From an uncultured Prevotellaceae bacterium (GTDB taxonomy: Bacteria; Bacteroidota; Bacteroidia; Bacteroidales; Bacteroidaceae), in the NCBI GenBank assembly GCA_900316445.1, contig ONCZ01000003.1:1-64000 (forward strand): a DNA stretch of 64,000 nucleotides, in the 5' to 3' direction. This document shows positions 56,391-64,000 of this stretch, one piece after another. The position numbers were made by a program, and so were the translations under genes. The notes under the pieces were generated by a model. It had not been told where the DNA came from. It worked only from the letters and a program-made list of their open reading frames with translations, and searched no databases. Within the stretch, counting starts at the first letter, position 1, and each line of letters starts with the position of its first letter.

Positions 56391-57614
56391 ATGAAAATGG
56401 AGAAATGGACTAAATATATGGAGCGATGGAACTTGAGTGGCATGCTGATGCTGCTTCTGGTGTTCACGGCTTGTAGTTCGGAGTCGGGCGATGGGGCGCA
56501 GGAGCCCAAGGAGAAGCCTGTGCTCAAGATCTATCTCTTCGCCCCGGAGAGTCCTATCATCACCCGTGCCGAGAATGGCTGGGTTAGTCCTTCTGCCGAT
56601 GAGAAGCGTATCAGTACGCTCGATGTATGGGTGTTTGAACATAATGAAGACCACAAACCCGTCAGCTATATCCACCTGGCGAACCTGGCCTTTGATGGCA
56701 GTATGGAGGTTTCTATGGAAATCAGTGACGATTTTGCCAACAACGTCAATAAACCCCATGTGGATATTTATGTGGTAGCGAATGTCGCTTCCTCTAACTG
56801 TGGTCTGTCGCTGGGACGCTCGTCCACACCTGAGCAGCTTACTGCTGCCCTCATTGAACACAAATCTGATGGCGGTGATTTCTTTGGCCTGACCTCTCCC
56901 GTCACTTCGGTGCCTGTTGAGGGCCTGCCGATGTCCGGATTCTTGCTCAATCAGGAAATCACAGGAACGGCCCCTGTATTCTCTGCTAACAAGACCCAGA
57001 ATGTCAAGTTGGTGCGTGCAGTGTCAAAGGTCCGGTTTGTCTTCAGCAAGTCCACTGTCGCTCCAGTCATCAGTGACCTGAGCATCAAGTTTGACAATCA
57101 GATGCTGCCTAAGAGTGAATATCTCTTCCTCGAGGGCATATATCCTGAGAAAAAGATTCATATCAAAAATGATGTCTATGAGCCAGAGTCTGAGACTAAT
57201 ACACCCATTGTTTCTGGTGTCAGCGGCGATGCCATCAACAGTTGTGCCGATCCCGCCAGTTATATCTTTACCACGGAGACGGGCCAGCAATACGAAAACA
57301 AAATCGATGCCGGGCTTGTGGAACAGACGATTGAGGATGTAACGAGGCCGGCTGAGATCTCTGAGGTAAGACGTTTCTATCTGCGAGAGTCGGATAAACA
57401 GCTGAGGGGAACCATATCTTATACGGCGGGCTCAGGGGGGAATGCTACACCGAAGTCTGCGGATTTTGTGATGAATGCTGCCGGCGACTTTACACGTAAT
57501 CATACGTGGATTGTCTACGGCTACTTCCTTGGCAGCGGTGAACTGATATTGAATGCAGTAGCTTTGAAGGACTGGGAAGATAATCCTGAATCAGACAATA
57601 TTTATAATTGGTAA
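56391..57614 (+). CDS. Fimbrial accessory/tip lipoprotein
   Basis: A 407-residue lipoprotein, ATG start (MKMEKWTKYMERW) with lipobox LVFTACSSE. Mid-region (RISTLDVWVFEHNEDHKP, VDIYVVANVASSNCG, LVRAVSKVRFVFSKS) matches the beta-sandwich organisation of Bacteroidota fimbrial tip subunits, as does the C-terminal HTWIVYGYFLGSGELIL. It follows the previous stop by 8 nt. Fimbrial role inferred from sequence pattern and operon. Confidence 0.68.
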   Translation: MKMEKWTKYMERWNLSGMLMLLLVFTACSSESGDGAQEPKEKPVLKIYLFAPESPIITRAENGWVSPSADEKRISTLDVWVFEHNEDHKPVSYIHLANLAFDGSMEVSMEISDDFANNVNKPHVDIYVVANVASSNCGLSLGRSSTPEQLTAALIEHKSDGGDFFGLTSPVTSVPVEGLPMSGFLLNQEITGTAPVFSANKTQNVKLVRAVSKVRFVFSKSTVAPVISDLSIKFDNQMLPKSEYLFLEGIYPEKKIHIKNDVYEPESETNTPIVSGVSGDAINSCADPASYIFTTETGQQYENKIDAGLVEQTIEDVTRPAEISEVRRFYLRESDKQLRGTISYTAGSGGNATPKSADFVMNAAGDFTRNHTWIVYGYFLGSGELILNAVALKDWEDNPESDNIYNW

Positions 57615-57621
57615 GAGAATT

Positions 57622-58755
57622 GTGAAGAGATGGAATAAATATATGGTGCGATGGCTGGGCAGCATGCTGATGCTGCTCCTGGTGGTGGCCTGTGCCGATG
57701 ACAGCGATAACAGCAACGTTAAAGACGAGCCTCAGGGTAGTCAGTTGCGTCTGTCATCTGCTACTCGTGAGGGCGAGGGCTCTACCTCCGGCGTTACCGA
57801 AGGCGATATCAGGGTATTTGTCACGACGAAGGACGCAATTGTCCCAGATTTTAAAGGCTCCTTCAATAAAGACAACACCCAGACCATTTGGAACAGCAAC
57901 AATCTCGCCATCAAGGAGAATACGCAATATTATATCTATGGCTATATGCCAAATAAAGAAACAGTAAACGGCATAAGCAGCAGCATAGCCAAACCTGCAG
58001 GCGGCGATTACTCAGCCGGTGCAGAACTGACATTGTCAGGTATGCCCGTCTTTACGGATGAGGACTACCGGGTGATCATTGGTGTGCAACGGGTGACAGA
58101 CAATGTAACGTTTACCCCGGCCACCGAGGGACACTATGGTTACCTGTCAGGCATAGCCAGCCAGAACTATGTCAATCTGCTGATGGGTCATCTCTATAGC
58201 CAACTGCAACTGCGGTTCTGTGTTGACAAGACCTATTACGCCCTGCGTTGTATCCACCTGAAAGAGGTCAAACTGAAGTCTACTTATGTCGCAAATGGTG
58301 ATAAGGTCACCGCAACGTTGAGCCTAAGAAACGGCAAGGGCCTGACAGGTCAGGTCGCATATTCGTCAGCGGTTGATCGTGACGATGAGCACCCTGTCAC
58401 GCCAGAAGAGTGGTCATTGCTGACAGGCGGCAATGTGGAATTGGTAGTCGAACCAGAAGCCAATGCAGCGACCCCCGTATATACCGTTCTTCCCAATACG
58501 GTCAATTGTGCCCATTGTTTGTTTGCTGCCAATGGAACCTATCTCTCCATCGAGACCACATACGATGTCTATGACAGGGACAGTTCAAAGGAACACGGCA
58601 ATCCGATCCGGGAAGACTGTAAAGCAACGAACAAGATTCAGGTATCGGGCATGGCTCCCGGTGTGAGGAAGATGCTCACGCTCACCGTTGCTCCCACCTA
58701 TCTGTATATGTTGTCTGATCCAGATCTGGACAATCCGACGGTACACGTGAATTGA
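57622..58755 (+). CDS. Fimbrial accessory/tip lipoprotein
   Basis: A 377-residue lipoprotein with a GTG start (MKRWNKYMVRWLGSML) and lipobox LLVVACADD. The N-terminus strongly resembles that of the preceding gene, suggesting duplication. TREGEGSTSGVTEGDIRVF, YYIYGYMPNKE and LYSQLQLRFCV suggest the beta-sandwich fimbrillin fold; the C-terminus (LTLTVAPTYLYMLSDPD) ends with a beta-strand. Seven nt after the previous gene. Confidence 0.65.
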   Translation: MKRWNKYMVRWLGSMLMLLLVVACADDSDNSNVKDEPQGSQLRLSSATREGEGSTSGVTEGDIRVFVTTKDAIVPDFKGSFNKDNTQTIWNSNNLAIKENTQYYIYGYMPNKETVNGISSSIAKPAGGDYSAGAELTLSGMPVFTDEDYRVIIGVQRVTDNVTFTPATEGHYGYLSGIASQNYVNLLMGHLYSQLQLRFCVDKTYYALRCIHLKEVKLKSTYVANGDKVTATLSLRNGKGLTGQVAYSSAVDRDDEHPVTPEEWSLLTGGNVELVVEPEANAATPVYTVLPNTVNCAHCLFAANGTYLSIETTYDVYDRDSSKEHGNPIREDCKATNKIQVSGMAPGVRKMLTLTVAPTYLYMLSDPDLDNPTVHVN

Positions 58756-58780
58756 TAATTGAGAATAGAAAATTGAAAGG
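58753..58780 (+). repeat. ATTGAAA heptamer repeat at the giant-gene start
   Basis: Units ATTGATA, ATTGAGA, ATAGAAA, ATTGAAA. The probable TTG start codon (58773) lies in the last unit. Confidence 0.7.
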
Positions 58781-61700
58781 ATATAATTATATATTAGGTA
58801 CGCGCGAGGGAGGCCGCCTCAGATGGCAACTTCTTCTGATGCTGTTAATGCTGATGCTGCTGTCGGCTACGGTGACGATGGGTCAGGAGTCTCAGGAGCC
58901 TCAGAATCAGGAGCCTCAGACGGAAAGACTGATTAAAATCGGTGGCAGTGTCTATGGCGGTGCCCGCCAGGCGAACGTCGTCGGCTCTACCTCTGTCGAA
59001 ATCGGTGCTGACCATCACGATGTCCTGATTGGTGCCGTTTACGGCGGCAACGATATCTCCGGCACTATCGGCTCTTCGGCAGATATTCCAAAGGCCATAG
59101 AAGAAGAGGTGGTTAATGGCATCACTGACGAAGATGGAAAAAATAAGAACGCCTTCAACGCCTTCGTCCGTATCAGTCCGGAAGGCAAAAGACCAGAGAC
59201 AGAGCCATATAAGATCTTTATAGGTAAACTTTTCGGCGGGGGCAACGGTGCTTATAAATATAAAGAAGACAATAAAGATCTTACCGAAACGATAGATGGC
59301 AAGACTTATTATGTGGTAAAAGACAGCAAGACAGGTCTCACCATAGCAACGAGCACAACGCCTTTCTTGAAACCAGATCTTGGTAAAACCTATTTAGAGC
59401 TGAAGGGTGGAACTGTAGCACAAGTCTTTGGCGGCGGCAACAATGCCACCGTGACGGAAAACACCTCCATCTGCATCGACAACCAGAGTAAGGTGGTGAA
59501 TGACATCAAGGATGCTGCAGGAAATAATCTGCTGACCAATGAATTCTTGGACAAAATGGGTATCAATTCCGCGCAGACTAACCTTGAGGGTGGCTGCCAC
59601 TATGCGCGTGTCTTTGGCGGCAACAACCTTGCGGAGATGAAAATCCGTCCCTTCTGGTTCCTTAAATGTGGAAAGATCCGCGACCTCTATAGTGGTGGAA
59701 ATCAGGGCAATATGACCAGCCCAGAGGGCCTGTTTCTTGAAATCGATGCCGCCACCCCCAATGCCAAGCCTGAGGACGATGATGTGATGATGGTTATTAA
59801 TGCCTATGGCGGTTGTCGTATGGCTGATGTCCGTCCACAGAGGGATGGCAAGGATGTGGCCAATAGCGAAATCCAGCTGAACCCCAATCCCAACAAGATA
59901 CCTGCCGGTTTTGGAGCTCGAATACGTGTGATTGGCGGGTGGGTTAACAATGTGTATGGCGGCAACGACATCACCGGCAATGTTTACGGTGGCAACACGG
60001 TGGGTATCATGACCACCATCCATGGCAATGTCTATGGCGGTGGTAACGGCTCGTATGCTTATACCGATAATTCAGCGTTGAAGGGTGACAAACTATGGGG
60101 TGACTACTATTATGATCCCGGTTCAAATTCTGTTGAGGCACTTAACAATCATCGTCCTAATGCAGAGCAGGTGTCAATCCGCGTGGTGGGAACCGAAAAC
60201 AAGCCTACTGTCATTGAAGGATCCCTTTATGTGGGTGGCAACAGTGCGACCATCAAGCCACTGACTCAGGTCTCTGATCGCAAGGTGGAATTGAAGATGG
60301 GTTCTTACGTGTATGCTGATCAGATATTCCTCGGCAACAATGGTGAGGACATGGTGGATCCCTCTGCCAATGGTACATTGGCGAAATATGCAGGCAAAGT
60401 AAAAGATGCGAATGGAGAGGATACAGATTTCAGTAGCTTAGATCTGACAGACTCAGGGACTTTCGAAAGTTATATGGATGGCTGTGCCATGACCGTCAAG
60501 CCCTCCGTCATTTTCGATACCACTCCAAGAGATCCTGAAGACTATACCCCATACAGTTCCTATGTCGGTTCGTTCTATTGTGGAGGTAATGTGGGAAGTA
60601 TGAAGTTCAACGGACTCATCGACATCAATTTCAGCCATAAGATTGTTATATTCGACAAGTTGGTGGGCGGTTGCAATACAGCGTTCGTTCCCGAACATGC
60701 AGGGCTTAACGCGAAATACGAGGGTGGCGTGCTTGGAAACCCCGATGGACGTACCGGAAACAAGCTCCTGCTGAACCTCTCAGGTCTGCTGATTGAACCC
60801 AAACGATGGAAGAGAAATGAGGATGACACCTATTATATAAATGCCATTGGCAATCGTGAGTTGGAGTGGAACACTTGGATAGGAAATGAGAAAAACTTGT
60901 TGCCTGAAGGAGCTACGACAGGATTGGCAGGGGAAGACGATTTAGCCCGTCGCTTCAAGGGGGGTAATATTTACGGAGGTTGTTGTGAAAGTGGCGTGGT
61001 GAATGGCAACGTGATTATCAATATTAACTCCAACATCATGGAGCGTGACAAACTCTTCGATAAGGTGAAGACAAGTGGTGAGGAAAGCCTCTATGGTAGT
61101 GACCTCCTGACTCAGGAGTCATATACCATCACGAAGCGTAACACAGGAGTCTTGCTTGGTCAGCAGGGTATGGACGTGCTTGGCCAGTCGCTCAACCTTT
61201 TTGGCGGCGGAAAGGGTTCTGCCACTCAGATTTGGGGTAGCACGACCATCAATATGAACAAGGGCTACGTGTTCCAGGTGTTCGGAGGCAGTGAGGAAGG
61301 CGTCATCGGCAAACCTTCCGATGACGGTACTTATTTATTTACCTATACGTTGAATGGCGAGCCTCATACAGACAAATACTCTTATAGCGACGACTACGAT
61401 TACAGTTGCTATGTCAACCTGAAGGGAGCTGTAGCAGGATTCTCCAAGGCCGATGGTAACGACGAGAAGATGCCTGAGAGTGAGTTTATCTATGGTGGTA
61501 GCTTTAAGGGACCTATCGCGGGTAATGCGGTGGTAAGGTTGGGCAACGGACGTATCTTCAATGCCTTCACCGGTTCTTGCGATGCTGATATCTTAGGTCA
61601 TACCGAGACGTATGTCGGTTATACGCATACCTATACGGATGATAATGGTGTCGTTGTCACAGTAGACGGCTATCCCTGGATTCGCGATATCGTGTATGGC

Positions 61701-64000
61701 GGCAATGACTTAGGTGGTGAGATCAAAGGTACAAAGACTTTCTCTGGCACGGATTATGTACGTTCAGCAACCGACGGAATGCGATACAGCGACAACTTGC
61801 TGACGGCCTCTTCTTATATGGAGTATCGCCAGGGTCATGCTGATGCGATCTTTGGTGGTCACTTCGGTACCTACGACTATTCACAAACGGAATATGCACG
61901 TACAGGAAACAAGACAAAGCCTCATTTAGGCCGGGCCTTCGTCAACTTCAGACCGACCAGTACGAACGAGTTGAAAGCTGAAAGTAAGAAAAACGTTGTA
62001 AATTATGTCTATGGCGGTAGTCAGGGACAACCGGGCGACCTCGACAGCAACAAGATGCAGGAGAGCAGCTATGTGCTGATCGACATCCCGCAGGATATGG
62101 ATAATTACAAAAACATGATTGTCTTTGGTGCCGGTGCCTGGGGTGGCCTTGGCATGAAGGATAAAGTGGAACCTGTAGCCAATCCGACAGCAGAGCAAAA
62201 GACCGCTCTTGACAATCATTCTGCCATTATCGATCTGGTGCGCGGTCAGTTAGCTGTAGCCTATGGCGGTAGCTATCAGGAGGGCGTCACCCGTCGTACG
62301 GTAGTCAATGTGCCGGCTACTCCATCTGGAGAATCGAGAGATACACTCGCCATAGGCAGTATCTTTGGCGGTGCATTTGGTACAGGTACATATAGTCCTT
62401 GCGATGTTTATGAGGCCAATGTCAACTACCGTAGTCATACAGCAGCGTTGACTTATGACCCAAAGACAAATGAGAGATATACTGGCTCCATCTATGGCGG
62501 TAACAATAATGAGCGTCGCACCCTCTACGGTCGGGTGAACATCTCGTCGGAGCTTCGCCAGAAGAAGGTCATCCAATACGATGGTGAAATAGGTAAGTTG
62601 AAAGAAGGTGATGAACTGATGACATACGGTACCGTCTATGGCGCAGGCCGAGGTGGTAAGACATGGTCTGAATACACCGAGGTGAATCTGGAAAAAGGTG
62701 CCAAGGTCTATGAGGTCTATGGCGGTGGACAGAGCGGTAAGGTATTTAATGCCGAGAGTGTCCAAAACTATATGAAGCCAGAATATAAACCTAAGAAGTG
62801 GCCGAAAGAAAAGCCGGAAGATGATGAGAAAGATTTTACCGAAGATGACTGGGCATACGCCTGGAAACTAGAGCCGTACGAACCAGGTGAAGGAAGTGAA
62901 TACTGGCGTAGTGAATACACCAACTTGCTCAATCTGCTGGTAAGACCGGCAGAGATGGAAGACCGCGATTTCAGTAACGTTGCTGAAAACGATGCGAAAG
63001 TTTGGAAAAACAGGTATAATACCAATGTCATCATCAATCGTGGTGCTACTGTTAGTAACTATGCCTATGCCGGCGGCTATGGTAAAGAGGCTATTGTATC
63101 AGGTACTACCTATATTGCCCTGCTTGGCGGCGAGGTGAAGAAGGATATTTACGCTGGTGGTACAAGCGGTTCGATAGAAGATGTACATGGGGCAGGTCAT
63201 TATAGTTCTGATAACCCCTCCGGCTTTACAGCCAGTGCTAACGCTTATGTCAAGGGTGGTACTGTACGTAACGTCTATGGCGGTGGCTGGCGAGGCAGCG
63301 TCGGTCATCATGGTCCCAAAGGTGATCATACAGGAGCGATTAGTGCACCCAACACTGATGACCTTGATGGTGAGGCCCATGTTGTCATTGGTGACTTGAA
63401 TGGCAATGACCATACCGATGGCATCCCTTCCATCACTCGTAATGTCTATGGTGGTGGTGAAGGCGGTGCCATCTTCGGTGATGCCTACGTCACCATCAAC
63501 AATGGCTATATCGGCTATCGGTATAAGAATACCGGCAGTGAAGAGAATCCTGAATACAAATATGTAGAGGAGCTGGACGACGTTGAACCTGGCGACAATC
63601 TTCTGGACAAGGGTGGCAACGTTTTTGGCGGCGGTTATGTGGCCAACAGCTACGTCGACCATTCCCATGTCAAAATGTATGGTGGTATTGTCCGTGGCGG
63701 CCTTTATGGTGGTGGTGAGATTGGTCCTATCGGTCGTGGTACCGTCAAGGCTGATGCACCGGCTCCAGACGGGGTCATTAAGAATGCTAACGCAATAATC
63801 TACAAGGGCGGTTCTACTCATGTCGAATTGTGGGGAGGCCATGTGATGCGTGATGTCTTTGGCGGTGGCCGAGGCTACGACAACTGGGGCGGCGAAGGCT
63901 ATATGACCAAAGAAGAGGAAAAGACCATGGACAAGAGTTCGAAGGGTTATGTCTTTGGCTCTACTGATGTGCGTATTTACGGTGGTGAGATTGGTACTCC
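58773..64000 (+). CDS. Giant exported glycine-rich YGG-repeat surface protein (3' end outside window)
   Basis: The frame is open for more than 1740 codons to the right edge. From TTG 58773 it reads MKGYNYILGTREGGRL and then a hydrophobic signal (LLLMLLMLMLLSATVTMGQ); ATG 58839 would give only the hydrophobic part. A short Gln/Glu/Pro stretch (QESQEPQNQEPQ) follows. The body has many irregular repeats around VYGGGN, VFGGGN, IYGGN or YAGG, each followed by a beta-strand (NVYGGNDITGNVYGGNTVG; NVYGGGEGGAIFGDAYVTI), which suggests a long beta-solenoid fibre. Residues ~1325-1365 form a charged spacer. Last visible gene of the fimbria-type operon, so a tip adhesin or surface fibre is plausible. No family recognised. 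Confidence 0.72.
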   Translation, partial: MKGYNYILGTREGGRLRWQLLLMLLMLMLLSATVTMGQESQEPQNQEPQTERLIKIGGSVYGGARQANVVGSTSVEIGADHHDVLIGAVYGGNDISGTIGSSADIPKAIEEEVVNGITDEDGKNKNAFNAFVRISPEGKRPETEPYKIFIGKLFGGGNGAYKYKEDNKDLTETIDGKTYYVVKDSKTGLTIATSTTPFLKPDLGKTYLELKGGTVAQVFGGGNNATVTENTSICIDNQSKVVNDIKDAAGNNLLTNEFLDKMGINSAQTNLEGGCHYARVFGGNNLAEMKIRPFWFLKCGKIRDLYSGGNQGNMTSPEGLFLEIDAATPNAKPEDDDVMMVINAYGGCRMADVRPQRDGKDVANSEIQLNPNPNKIPAGFGARIRVIGGWVNNVYGGNDITGNVYGGNTVGIMTTIHGNVYGGGNGSYAYTDNSALKGDKLWGDYYYDPGSNSVEALNNHRPNAEQVSIRVVGTENKPTVIEGSLYVGGNSATIKPLTQVSDRKVELKMGSYVYADQIFLGNNGEDMVDPSANGTLAKYAGKVKDANGEDTDFSSLDLTDSGTFESYMDGCAMTVKPSVIFDTTPRDPEDYTPYSSYVGSFYCGGNVGSMKFNGLIDINFSHKIVIFDKLVGGCNTAFVPEHAGLNAKYEGGVLGNPDGRTGNKLLLNLSGLLIEPKRWKRNEDDTYYINAIGNRELEWNTWIGNEKNLLPEGATTGLAGEDDLARRFKGGNIYGGCCESGVVNGNVIININSNIMERDKLFDKVKTSGEESLYGSDLLTQESYTITKRNTGVLLGQQGMDVLGQSLNLFGGGKGSATQIWGSTTINMNKGYVFQVFGGSEEGVIGKPSDDGTYLFTYTLNGEPHTDKYSYSDDYDYSCYVNLKGAVAGFSKADGNDEKMPESEFIYGGSFKGPIAGNAVVRLGNGRIFNAFTGSCDADILGHTETYVGYTHTYTDDNGVVVTVDGYPWIRDIVYGGNDLGGEIKGTKTFSGTDYVRSATDGMRYSDNLLTASSYMEYRQGHADAIFGGHFGTYDYSQTEYARTGNKTKPHLGRAFVNFRPTSTNELKAESKKNVVNYVYGGSQGQPGDLDSNKMQESSYVLIDIPQDMDNYKNMIVFGAGAWGGLGMKDKVEPVANPTAEQKTALDNHSAIIDLVRGQLAVAYGGSYQEGVTRRTVVNVPATPSGESRDTLAIGSIFGGAFGTGTYSPCDVYEANVNYRSHTAALTYDPKTNERYTGSIYGGNNNERRTLYGRVNISSELRQKKVIQYDGEIGKLKEGDELMTYGTVYGAGRGGKTWSEYTEVNLEKGAKVYEVYGGGQSGKVFNAESVQNYMKPEYKPKKWPKEKPEDDEKDFTEDDWAYAWKLEPYEPGEGSEYWRSEYTNLLNLLVRPAEMEDRDFSNVAENDAKVWKNRYNTNVIINRGATVSNYAYAGGYGKEAIVSGTTYIALLGGEVKKDIYAGGTSGSIEDVHGAGHYSSDNPSGFTASANAYVKGGTVRNVYGGGWRGSVGHHGPKGDHTGAISAPNTDDLDGEAHVVIGDLNGNDHTDGIPSITRNVYGGGEGGAIFGDAYVTINNGYIGYRYKNTGSEENPEYKYVEELDDVEPGDNLLDKGGNVFGGGYVANSYVDHSHVKMYGGIVRGGLYGGGEIGPIGRGTVKADAPAPDGVIKNANAIIYKGGSTHVELWGGHVMRDVFGGGRGYDNWGGEGYMTKEEEKTMDKSSKGYVFGSTDVRIYGGEIGT

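Overview
The window reads as a chromosomal segment of a Prevotella-like bacterium (Bacteroidota, Prevotellaceae). Evidence seen directly: the Bacteroidota -7 promoter box (TAnnTTTG) lies in front of most transcription units, Shine-Dalgarno sites are largely absent, and several gene types typical of the phylum are present (bifunctional MurF-Alr, Fkp, GSCFA, DUF3098 between ftsX and uppP, FimB/Mfa2-type fimbrial proteins). I found no rRNA, tRNA, CRISPR array, integrase or insertion-sequence transposase.

Layout. 1-8.9 kb: the end of a DUF3987 mobile-island-type gene, msrC, a minus-strand block (azlCD, folE, a SPOR protein, tpiA joined in frame to a DoxX/MauE-like membrane protein, DUF1599), a lipoprotein and cca. 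9-15 kb: a complete RND efflux operon. 15-23 kb: lpxA-like, radical SAM, ftsX-DUF3098-uppP-truB-queA-folK, a GH28 pectinase, rpsO. 23-31 kb: typA, a membrane AraC regulator, luxS/pfs, a TrmH methyltransferase, a YfhO-like protein. 31-38 kb: fkp, GSCFA, murF-alr, GH8. 39-44 kb: a hexuronate/galactitol locus (orphan PTS IIC, exported KduI, ExuT-like MFS), nitroreductase. 44-50 kb: RNR fragment, folB, amidase, MCE protein, dnaA. 50-64 kb: a fimbria-type surface operon ending in a giant glycine-rich YGG-repeat protein that runs off the right edge.

The most unusual content is a dispersed population of small repeat elements that ordinary annotation would miss. Each is one arm, or two inverted arms, of short tandem units (7, 8 or 9 nt, or a G/C-rich palindrome). 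They occur (a) between genes as hairpins, (b) inside conserved genes as in-frame peptide inserts (folE, cca, a radical SAM gene, trmH-like, yfhO-like, fkp with four, GSCFA with two, murF-alr with four), (c) forming start codons or signal peptides, and (d) as larger inverted-repeat elements with one small gene in the loop: a four-helix-bundle (23S-rRNA-IVS-type) gene at 14907-15360 and a GxxExxY gene at 40441-40982. The second has a cargo-less sibling with the same 27-bp end about 1.1 kb away (42036-42130). Intragenic copies of the palindromic family differ from intergenic ones at exactly the codons that would be stops. I infer one system of mobile inverted-repeat elements that also invades coding sequence; the mobilising mechanism is not visible here.

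Functional links: FolE, FolK and FolB supply folate/pterin steps from three separate places; LuxS and Pfs form the S-adenosylhomocysteine recycling/AI-2 route; the GH28, exported KduI and ExuT-like transporter suggest pectin/uronate use; MurF-Alr, UppP, FtsX and the SPOR-tailed amidase serve the cell wall.
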